A DNA stretch of 6,973 nucleotides from the NCBI GenBank assembly GCA_946482045.1, contig CAMLPZ010000226.1:1-6973 (forward strand). The letters are read 5' to 3'. The notes beneath the pieces were generated by a model. The model was not told the origin of the DNA and ran no database searches. It saw only the letters and a program-made list of their open reading frames with translations. Origin of the DNA: an uncultured Asticcacaulis sp. Its GTDB lineage: Bacteria; Pseudomonadota; Alphaproteobacteria; Caulobacterales; Caulobacteraceae. Of the stretch, positions 1 to 5,129 are shown one piece after another (the stretch's first letter is position 1; each line of letters starts with the position of its first letter). Position numbers and translations under genes: made by a program.

Positions 1-980
1 CCGTGGTTCATCGACACGATCTCGACCTTGCCGGTGGTCTCGTCCTTGACGGGGTGGTTGGCGCCGTGATGGCCCTGGCCCATCTTGATCGTCTTGGCGC
101 CCAGCGCCAGTGCCAGCATCTGATGGCCCAGGCAGATGCCAAAGACCGGCAGGCCGGCGTCGACCAGCTTACGGATAACAGGAACGGCATATTCACCGGT
201 GGCAGCCGGGTCACCCGGGCCGTTCGACAGCAGGACGCCGTCAGGATTGCGGGCGAGAATCTCTTCAGCCGATGTCTTGGCCGGCACAATGTGCACCTCG
301 GCGCCGATATCGACCAGGGCGCGCAGGATGTTCTGCTTGACGCCGTAGTCGATGACCACGACCTTGAATGCCTTCTCCTTGCCGTCCTGATAGCCCTGCG
401 GCCACTGCCACAGGTCGGTGGTGTAGGTCGATGACTGCGCCGAGGTCGCGGCCGGCGCCAGATCAAGTCCACCTATGCCGGACCAGTTGGCGGCCTTGGA
501 AATCAGCGCCGGAATGTCGAAGGTACCCGTCGGCGAATGCGCGATGATGCCGTGCGGCATGCCCTTGTCACGGATACGCTTGGTCAGGGCGCGTGTGTCG
601 ATGCCGGCGATGGCGACAACGCCGCGCTCCTTCAGCCAGTCGTTAAAGCTCAGGGTCGAACGCCAGTTGGCCGGCGGCGTCGGCAGGTCGCGGAAGATCG
701 CGCCCTTGGCCGCACGCTTGGGGTCATTGCCCAATTGCTCGACGTCGTCGGCATTGACGCCGACATTGCCGACGTGCGGGAAGGTGAAGGCGACGATCTG
801 CTCCATGTAGGACGGGTCGGTCAGGATTTCCTGGTAGCCGGTCATGGCCGTGTTGAAGCAGACCTCGCCCAGCGCTTCGCCGGCGGCGCCGCAACCCAGG
901 CCCTGATAGACGGTGCCGTCCGCCAGGACGAGCACTCCGGTGCAGCCGGGCAGCAGGTCGGTGGGGGCTTGGTCGGTCAT
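1..980 (-). CDS. carA: Carbamoyl-phosphate synthase small (glutaminase) subunit CarA, C-terminus outside the window
   Basis: CarA hydrolyses glutamine and passes ammonia to the large subunit CarB, which makes carbamoyl phosphate for pyrimidine and arginine synthesis in the cytoplasm. The window holds 326 codons starting at the ATG at 980; the family is usually about 380-400 residues, so roughly 60-70 are missing. The N-terminal CPSase domain spans about residues 11-150, with GxxxGEVCFNTAMTGYQE near 35-51 and AIAGIDTRALTKRIR near 124-137. The class I glutamine amidotransferase domain begins near 205 (VVVIDYGVKQNILR) and contains LLSNGPGDP at about 250-258 and the nucleophile motif GICLGHQ, with the catalytic cysteine at 283. 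The visible part ends at SMNH; the His-Glu part of the triad lies beyond base 1. No strong Shine-Dalgarno precedes the start (only GTGAG). carB is not visible. Identity is secure from the motifs. Confidence 0.97.
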   Translation of the reverse strand, partial: MTDQAPTDLLPGCTGVLVLADGTVYQGLGCGAAGEALGEVCFNTAMTGYQEILTDPSYMEQIVAFTFPHVGNVGVNADDVEQLGNDPKRAAKGAIFRDLPTPPANWRSTLSFNDWLKERGVVAIAGIDTRALTKRIRDKGMPHGIIAHSPTGTFDIPALISKAANWSGIGGLDLAPAATSAQSSTYTTDLWQWPQGYQDGKEKAFKVVVIDYGVKQNILRALVDIGAEVHIVPAKTSAEEILARNPDGVLLSNGPGDPAATGEYAVPVIRKLVDAGLPVFGICLGHQMLALALGAKTIKMGQGHHGANHPVKDETTGKVEIVSMNH

Positions 981-1020
981 TGGGGACTCACTTTTGATGG
1001 GATGCGGGCAAACGGCCGGA

Positions 1021-1049
1021 CACATAGGGAGCGAAGGCCCTCAGGTCAA
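1021..1049 (-). promoter_or_regulatory. Putative carA housekeeping promoter
   Basis: On the minus strand TTGACC (1049-1044) is followed after exactly 17 bp by TATGTG (1026-1021). This is a good -35 and a fair -10 at canonical spacing. It would start transcription near 1014 and give a leader of about 34 nt before the carA ATG. The whole gap 981-1085 holds no gene. I see no convincing hairpin-plus-T-run terminator for the upstream glycosylase gene, so some readthrough into carA is possible. Sequence match only. Confidence 0.45.
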
Positions 1050-1085
1050 TTGTTAACAGCAAAAGATTTGTTTCGAAGTGTTGGC

Positions 1086-1631
1086 TCACTCCATCGCCAG
1101 GACTTCATCCGCCAGCGATTGCCAGGCTTGTTGGTTCCAGAAGATGCGCGCCTGGCCGGACGGCGAGGTCAGAACGTAAATGCGCGTTGCGCCAACGGTT
1201 TCCGTCTGAAGACCTAGGGCAATTGAACCCGTCGGCCGACCGAGAAAAGTCGATGCACCGGTCTTGCTGGTAAAGGCCAGGATATGGGGCTGGAACTTGA
1301 AAATCTTTTTTCGCAGCGCCTCTGCATCAAGTGCCCCCGATGGCAGTTCATTGTCATTACCGAAGTGCGCCTTGCATAGGTCGGTCAGCCCGATGCCGTA
1401 ATCCAATAGTGCCGCATAGTCTTCCGGCCGCATCCGCTCCGGCGTTAGGCCGGTATTGTGCAGTGTCCGCCAGAAGAAATTGCCGGGATTGGCATAGTAG
1501 GCTTTGCGTTCGGCTGAGACGCGGCCCAGCGCCGTGCCACAAAAGACGACCTTGAGGCCCGGCGTGAGCAGGTCGGGGACGCAATGTTCGGCTGGCAGAG
1601 CGCCAAATTTATCGAGACGTGTTTCAGGCAT
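1086..1631 (-). CDS. mug: Mug-type mismatch-specific (G:T/U) DNA glycosylase
   Basis: Predicted 181-residue member of the Mug/TDG branch (family 2) of the uracil-DNA glycosylase superfamily. These enzymes excise uracil, thymine or etheno-cytosine opposite guanine in base excision repair. Visible family features, in order: a beta-strand leading to motif 1 (KVVFCGTALGRVS, residues 27-39), the ANPGNFFW segment (47-54) that corresponds to the AHPANRFW region of E. coli Mug, LLDYGIGLTDLC (75-86), ILAF (117-120), and the intercalating loop LTSPSGQAR (154-162), matching LPNPSGLSR. Length is close to the family norm of about 165-190. Odd: motif 1 reads GTALG instead of GINPG, so the water-activating Asn of Mug is Ala34 here. 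This may change specificity or activity. The ATG at 1631 is the only reasonable start, though its ribosome binding site is weak. It lies 37 bp downstream of ybjQ on the same strand and may be co-transcribed. It could alternatively be described as an unclassified UDG-superfamily protein. Confidence 0.88.
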   Translation of the reverse strand: MPETRLDKFGALPAEHCVPDLLTPGLKVVFCGTALGRVSAERKAYYANPGNFFWRTLHNTGLTPERMRPEDYAALLDYGIGLTDLCKAHFGNDNELPSGALDAEALRKKIFKFQPHILAFTSKTGASTFLGRPTGSIALGLQTETVGATRIYVLTSPSGQARIFWNQQAWQSLADEVLAME

Positions 1632-1668
1632 GCGGCATAGATGGGATGCCCGGCGCCTCTGTAAAGCC

Positions 1669-1986
1669 TCAGCTCACCGTTACCGCCGTCCCTGAGCAAC
1701 TGACCATCAGCATGCTGCCCTGGCCGACCGTCGAATAGTCAATGTCGACCCCGACAATGGCGTTGGCGCCGCGCTTCTGCGCTTCGGCCTCCATTTCGCG
1801 CAGGGCGGCGTCGCGGGCTTCGCGCAATACTTCTTCATAGGCGCCGGAACGGCCGCCGACGATGTCGCGAATACCTGCAAAGAAGTCGCGAAAGATGTTG
1901 GCGCCAAGGATGGCTTCGCCCGTGACGACGCCGAGATAGGCGGTGATCTTGCTGCCTTCGATGGAATTGGTGGTCGTGACCTGCAT
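1669..1986 (-). CDS. ybjQ: YbjQ / UPF0145 family small protein (putative heavy-metal-binding domain)
   Basis: Protein of 105 residues, the usual length for UPF0145/YbjQ. It keeps the family core almost unchanged: [20 protein letters not shown] (about 19-38), then [13 protein letters not shown] (39-51), a charged helix [26 protein letters not shown] (about 54-79), and [22 protein letters not shown] (about 81-102). The family forms small oligomeric alpha/beta proteins and is labelled in databases as 'putative heavy-metal binding', but its cellular function is not established, so I give no reaction. No signal peptide or membrane segment is seen, so it should be cytoplasmic. The ATG at 1986 has a GGAAG Shine-Dalgarno about 8-9 nt upstream. 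It starts 20 bp after the mannanase stop, which suggests co-transcription, although a promoter inside the mannanase gene cannot be excluded. Confidence 0.93.
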   Translation of the reverse strand: MQVTTTNSIEGSKITAYLGVVTGEAILGANIFRDFFAGIRDIVGGRSGAYEEVLREARDAALREMEAEAQKRGANAIVGVDIDYSTVGQGSMLMVSCSGTAVTVS

Positions 1987-2006
1987 GGCGGCGCTTCCTT
2001 GATGCT

Positions 2007-2966
2007 TTATTTTAAGGACCGCCAGCGCGAAATAATTTCCTCACCCCGGCGGGTAGGCGTTACCTTGCCATAGTCCTGCGACATGTCCAGCACGCGCGTG
2101 GTGGCGCCATTGCCCTTCCAGCTCCAGGCCAGCCAGCCAACGCCTTGTGCATCAGCCGATTGCATCAGATAGAGGTGATCGACCGCGTGACCGTCCTCGT
2201 TGAGGTCGCGATCACCGAATTCACCCAGGATAAAAGGCAGCCCGGTCGCCTTCAGCTGCGCGATATTGTCGTCGATCCGGCCGGGGCTGTTCCACAAATG
2301 GTGATAGGCGTGGACCGAGACGATGATGCTCTTCAGAGGATCGGCATCGACGAAGGCCTTGCCGCGCCCTTCCGTGAAGCTGGCCGTAGCCTGGCCGCAA
2401 TCGGCGGCATCGATGACGATCGGCGCGCGGAAACCTCCGGCGCGGAAGGCCTTGATCAGGTCGGTGTAGGTTGCCGTATAGTCCTTGAAGCCGTCCTTGG
2501 AGGTACCCCATTCATTGGCGATGTTGAGCATGATCCAGGGCTGGTACTTTGGTTCTTTCAGCACCTTAGCCCAGCGCTTCAGCCACAGGGCCTCCGTGTC
2601 CTTGCGCAGCAGGGCGCTGTCCGATGCGCAGGTAATATCCTGTTCCCAATAGAAGATCATGACCGGGATCTTGTGTTTTACCGCCTCGTCGAGCGCGCGG
2701 CGCAACTGGCCGGCAGTTGTGTCCCGCCGCAATTGCAGCCGGATCATGTTGGCGCCGGTGCTATCGATGGCGGCGATGGCGGATAGGGCGCGATCCGGGT
2801 GATCGCCATATTGCAGATTGACGCCGCGCGCGATGAATTCGCGGCCGTCAGGCGCCAAAATCCGGCCGTTATCGGTCGTGAAGACGGGCGAAGTGGTCTG
2901 CGGTGCTGCCATTGCGGAACTCGACAGTAGTGCGGTCAGGACGGTCAGCGTCAAAAAGCGATTCAT
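2007..2966 (-). CDS. Secreted GH5 (subfamily 8-like) endo-beta-1,4-mannanase
   Basis: Predicted 319-residue glycoside hydrolase that would cleave beta-1,4-mannan or glucomannan backbones outside the cytoplasm. A Sec signal peptide occupies residues 1 to about 20 (short basic start MNR, hydrophobic core [13 protein letters not shown] cleavage site). The rest is a single TIM-barrel catalytic domain with no added carbohydrate-binding module. Landmarks: [19 protein letters not shown] (33-51), IRLQLRRD (75-82), the acid/base in NIANEW (Glu152), VIDAADCGQ (184-192), the HAY pair (His219, Tyr221), the nucleophile in ILGEFGDRD (Glu249) and [11 protein letters not shown] (277-287). [14 protein letters not shown] and [10 protein letters not shown] are what I remember from Bacillus-type GH5_8 mannanases, hence the subfamily call; substrate is inferred. 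The frame is open up to 3095, overlapping dnaG, but that extension would put 43 residues before the signal peptide. The Shine-Dalgarno AGGGAG fits the ATG at 2966 (6-nt gap) better than the one at 2972. No mannan transporter or regulator is visible nearby. Confidence 0.9.
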   Translation of the reverse strand: MNRFLTLTVLTALLSSSAMAAPQTTSPVFTTDNGRILAPDGREFIARGVNLQYGDHPDRALSAIAAIDSTGANMIRLQLRRDTTAGQLRRALDEAVKHKIPVMIFYWEQDITCASDSALLRKDTEALWLKRWAKVLKEPKYQPWIMLNIANEWGTSKDGFKDYTATYTDLIKAFRAGGFRAPIVIDAADCGQATASFTEGRGKAFVDADPLKSIIVSVHAYHHLWNSPGRIDDNIAQLKATGLPFILGEFGDRDLNEDGHAVDHLYLMQSADAQGVGWLAWSWKGNGATTRVLDMSQDYGKVTPTRRGEEIISRWRSLK

Positions 2967-2972
2967 TTTCAT

Positions 2973-2978
2973 CTCCCT
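2973..2978 (-). promoter_or_regulatory. Ribosome binding site that decides the mannanase start
   Basis: AGGGAG on the minus strand lies 6 nt before the ATG at 2966 but directly abuts the in-frame ATG at 2972. Spacing therefore favours 2966, which gives the normal short basic N-terminus MNR before the hydrophobic signal-peptide core. Confidence 0.6.
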
Positions 2979-2985
2979 GTCCGTT

Positions 2986-3013
2986 CTGATAGCAGGCTTC
3001 AGATTAATGAAAA
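2986..3013 (-). promoter_or_regulatory. Putative mannanase promoter (extended -10)
   Basis: On the minus strand TATCAG (2991-2986) is preceded by TGC, giving an extended -10 (TGCTATCAG) that also resembles the Caulobacter GCTANAWC element. A weak -35 TTTTCA (3013-3008) lies 16 bp upstream, inside the inverted repeat at 3001-3029. The implied start point near 2979 leaves a very short leader beginning at the ribosome binding site, so the exact start is uncertain. Weak consensus; read it together with the palindrome. Confidence 0.3.
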
Positions 3014-3029
3014 ATGATTTCATTAATCT
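3001..3029. repeat. Perfect 12-bp inverted repeat, candidate operator between mannanase and dnaG
   Basis: The arms AGATTAATGAAA (3001-3012) and TTTCATTAATCT (3018-3029) are exact reverse complements separated by AATGA. The repeat is AT-rich inside otherwise GC-rich DNA. It covers the likely -35 of the mannanase promoter and is centred about 63 bp upstream of the predicted dnaG transcription start. It has no T-run, and both flanking genes point away from it, so a terminator is unlikely. A dimeric transcription factor site controlling the mannanase is the simplest reading. Which regulator family binds it cannot be told from this window. Confidence 0.6.
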
Positions 3030-3063
3030 CGACTCGGAACATTTCGCGAATCGGCGGCAAGCG

Positions 3064-3071
3064 ACTATATT
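3064..3071 (+). promoter_or_regulatory. dnaG promoter -10 element, probably giving a leaderless transcript
   Basis: ACTATATT matches the Caulobacter-type -10 GCTANAWC at most positions, and TATATT (3066-3071) serves as the hexamer. With the hexamer at -12 to -7, position +1 is base 3078, the G of the favoured GTG start codon. No convincing -35 is seen (TTCGCG at 3043-3048 is the best at 17 bp). No good Shine-Dalgarno precedes either GTG, which fits leaderless initiation. Confidence 0.4.
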
Positions 3072-3077
3072 GTGTCC

Positions 3078-4961
3078 GTGCGTTTTGATGACCATTTTCT
3101 CGATGAACTAAAGACCCGCCTGCGTCCGTCCGACGTCATAGGCAAGAGCGTCAAGCTGCGCCGCAACGGCAAGGAATGGGTTGGCCTGTCACCCTTCACC
3201 AAGGAGAAGACGCCGTCCTTTTACGTCAACGACCAGAAGGGCCAGTTCTTTGACTTCTCGTCGGGCAAGAATGGCGACATCATCTCCTTCGTCCAGGAAA
3301 CCGAGCGCCTGAGCTTCAACGAGGCGGTCGAGAAGCTGGCGGCCGAGGCTGGCATGGCCCTGCCGGCCGTCACACCACAGGCTGTCGCCGCCGAGCAGAA
3401 GCGCCGGGGTTTAAGCGACTGGATGGAACTGGCGCAGAAGTGGTTCGTCGCCCGGCTTCAGGACAAGACACCGGCCGCGCAGGCCGCGCGCGACTATCTC
3501 AAGAAACGCGGCCTGTCCGACGAAGATGTTGCGACCTTCGGGCTCGGCTATTCGCCGCGCGATCACCAGGCGCTGAAGGACGCTTTGGTGCAGAAGGGTG
3601 CCAAGGTCTCCGAACTGGTTGAATGCGGTCTTTTGATCGAGGTCGACGGCAAGGCGCCTTACGACCGCTTCCGCGACCGGCTGATGTTCCCGATCGAGGA
3701 CCAGCGCGGACACGTGGTTAGCTTCGGGGGGCGGGCGCTCAACCCGGACGAAAAGGCCAAATATCTCAACGGCCCGGAAACGCCGCTGTTCCACAAGGGC
3801 AGCATGCTGTTCGGACTGCCTAAGGCGCTGAAGCTGCTGGGCGCCGAAGAGACGCACGAGGAACTGGTCGTCGTCGAAGGCTATATGGACGCCATAGCCT
3901 GCCAGCGCGCCAAGATCGCGGCCGTGGCGCCGCTCGGCACCGCCCTGACCGAAGAGCAGATCGACATCCTGTGGCGCCGCCATCCGGAGCCGACGTTGTG
4001 TTTTGACGGCGATAAGGCCGGCCTGCGCGCGGCCTATCGCGCGCTCGACCGGGCATTGCCCAAGCTCAAGCCCGGCAAATCGTTCAAGGTCTGCTTCCTC
4101 GAAGGCGGCAAGGATCCCGACGAAATCCTGAGAGAAAAGGGCGCCCTGGTTCTGCGCGACCAGATCGGACACACCAAGCCGTTCGTCGATGTGCTGTTCA
4201 CGCGCGAGGCCGAGGCCGAACCGCTCGATACGCCGGAACGCAAGGCTGGCCTGAAGAAACGCCTGCGGGCGCTGGCGCAACAGATCGAGGACAAGGATCT
4301 CGCCGACACCTATCGCCGCGACCTGCTGGCGAAGTTCGACGACATGTTCGCGCCCAAACGCGCGGAAACGCCCTATCCGGAATACCGCCCGAGTACCGGC
4401 CGAGGTGGAAAATGGACGGGCGGCAAGCCCGATCCGAAGAGCCAGCCGGCCATGCCGGAGGCGCGCTTAGCGGCCCAGAACCTGACTGGTTCGATCGATC
4501 CGATTGCGGCGGCGCTGGCGCAAGGGCTGATCGACAATCCCGACTGGATGCACGATCAGGTCGAAGGCCTTGAAGCCTATGGGCTGGGCGATCCGTCGCT
4601 GGACGGCCTGGCGCGCAATCTCGTGGCGTTAACTTTTCGTCACGAGGGGCTTGACAGGGAGAATCTAACTCGCCATTTGCACAAACAAGGACTTGGCGCA
4701 TTGCTGAGCGAGATCCAAAAGGCGGCCATCAAAGCAGGCGCGCCATTCCTCGCACCGGACACCGACCTCGCGCATGCCCACGCCCGCTGGATACAGGCGT
4801 TCAACGCGGTCTCGCGTTTGACGGCGTTGGATCGTGCTCTGAATTCTGCCAAGGAACAGGTTGGGACAGAATTTTTTTCACGGCTGAAGCTGGAGCGCGA
4901 TTCTTTGCGGCGGTCCTTGCGAAGCGGACATATCTGGCAGGATAGTGCAACAAAAGCTTAG
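3078..4961 (+). CDS. dnaG: DNA primase DnaG with a zinc ribbon lacking its metal ligands
   Basis: DnaG makes RNA primers for the lagging strand and works with the DnaB helicase at the fork. From the GTG at 3078 it has 627 residues, a normal length. The N-terminal zinc-ribbon-like domain covers about 1-95, the RNA polymerase domain about 115-400 (FGLGYSPRD near 154-162; YDRFRDRLMFPI and VVSFGGRAL near 195-221), and the TOPRIM fold holds ELVVVEGYMD (Glu267), CFDGDKAG (Asp310, Asp312) and KDPDE (Asp346, Asp348). A Pro/Gly/Lys-rich linker follows (about 420-460), then a C-terminal region that should bind DnaB. All catalytic acidic residues are present. Odd: the CPFH...C..C ligands are replaced by Ser38, Thr41, Asp59 and Ser62. 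Start choice: the frame also has a GTG at 3072, but MRFDD matches the remembered alphaproteobacterial N-terminus and suits the promoter. rpoD follows after 164 bp. No rpsU or yqeY-like gene precedes it. Confidence 0.96.
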   Translation: MRFDDHFLDELKTRLRPSDVIGKSVKLRRNGKEWVGLSPFTKEKTPSFYVNDQKGQFFDFSSGKNGDIISFVQETERLSFNEAVEKLAAEAGMALPAVTPQAVAAEQKRRGLSDWMELAQKWFVARLQDKTPAAQAARDYLKKRGLSDEDVATFGLGYSPRDHQALKDALVQKGAKVSELVECGLLIEVDGKAPYDRFRDRLMFPIEDQRGHVVSFGGRALNPDEKAKYLNGPETPLFHKGSMLFGLPKALKLLGAEETHEELVVVEGYMDAIACQRAKIAAVAPLGTALTEEQIDILWRRHPEPTLCFDGDKAGLRAAYRALDRALPKLKPGKSFKVCFLEGGKDPDEILREKGALVLRDQIGHTKPFVDVLFTREAEAEPLDTPERKAGLKKRLRALAQQIEDKDLADTYRRDLLAKFDDMFAPKRAETPYPEYRPSTGRGGKWTGGKPDPKSQPAMPEARLAAQNLTGSIDPIAAALAQGLIDNPDWMHDQVEGLEAYGLGDPSLDGLARNLVALTFRHEGLDRENLTRHLHKQGLGALLSEIQKAAIKAGAPFLAPDTDLAHAHARWIQAFNAVSRLTALDRALNSAKEQVGTEFFSRLKLERDSLRRSLRSGHIWQDSATKA

Positions 4962-5037
4962 GGCATTATGGTGTGACATGACCGTCACGTCGCTCTTTTA
5001 AGGCTTCGTTGACGATACTCCCGCCATAACACATCAA

Positions 5038-5079
5038 ACCCGGGCCAAAAGCCCGGTGACCCAGCCGGGAGCTCGGGTC
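5038..5079 (+). promoter_or_regulatory. GC-rich, mutually exclusive hairpins in the dnaG-rpoD gap
   Basis: CCGGGC (5040-5045) can pair with GCCCGG (5051-5056) around a CAAAA loop. The same left arm, as ACCCGGGC (5038-5045), can instead pair with GCTCGGGT (5071-5078), all eight positions pairing with one G-U. Two more short stems are possible: CCCGG 5052-5056 with CCGGG 5065-5069, and GACCC 5058-5062 with GGGTC 5075-5079. No T-run follows, so a standard intrinsic terminator for dnaG is not supported. The cluster ends 7 nt before a GGAG ribosome binding site. It may modulate readthrough from dnaG or the rpoD leader; function is inferred. Confidence 0.35.
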
Positions 5080-5091
5080 GCGTTGCGGAGA

Positions 5092-5099
5092 GCTATATG
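5092..5099 (+). promoter_or_regulatory. Possible rpoD-proximal -10 element
   Basis: GCTATATG matches GCTANAWC at seven of eight positions. Used as a promoter it would start rpoD mRNA near 5106, leaving a leader of about 20 nt containing the GAAGGG ribosome binding site. No matching -35 is found 15-18 bp upstream (5070-5078 reads AGCTCGGGT), so the call is weak. It is an alternative to reading the same bases as the start of an upstream ORF. Confidence 0.25.
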
Positions 5100-5129
5100 C
5101 TTTTAAATATGAAGGGTGCCGGCCAATGA
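5097..5129 (+). CDS. Possible 10-codon upstream ORF overlapping the rpoD start
   Basis: ATG at 5097 opens [10 protein letters not shown] and stops at TGA 5127-5129. The stop overlaps the rpoD ATG (5126-5128) as ATGA, the arrangement typical of translational coupling. A GGAG ribosome binding site (5087-5090) sits at an ideal 6-nt distance from its ATG. rpoD also has its own site, GAAGGG (5111-5116), 9 nt before its start, inside this small ORF. It is not a known leader peptide, and its composition shows no run of one regulatory amino acid. A chance ORF of this length is common, so this stays tentative. Confidence 0.3.
   Translation: MLLNMKGAGQ

Noticed and set aside
537..1217. A 226-codon plus-strand frame crossing the carA start and the intergenic gap
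   Set aside because: It runs antisense to carA and to the end of mug, and shows no family motif; both minus-strand genes are certain.
2967..3095. Longer mannanase start at 3095
   Set aside because: It would overlap the dnaG start, place 43 unrelated residues before a good signal peptide and ignore the AGGGAG site in front of 2966.
3411..4280. A 289-codon open frame antisense to dnaG
   Set aside because: It mirrors dnaG codons with no family motif or convincing ribosome binding site; the sense frame is clearly DnaG.
4872..4878. Run of seven T within the end of dnaG, a possible slippage site
   Set aside because: The reading frame continues normally to a plausible C-terminus and no useful product in a shifted frame is evident.
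4973..4988. GTGAC/GTCAC inverted repeat just after dnaG
   Set aside because: Only 5-bp arms with a 6-bp spacer and no T-run; too short to support an operator or terminator.
5009..5014. TTGACG, a perfect -35-like hexamer in the dnaG-rpoD gap
   Set aside because: No fitting -10 at 15-18 bp. The nearest -10-like sequence, GCCATAAC (5023-5030), is too close, so I do not call a promoter, though an unusual one is possible.
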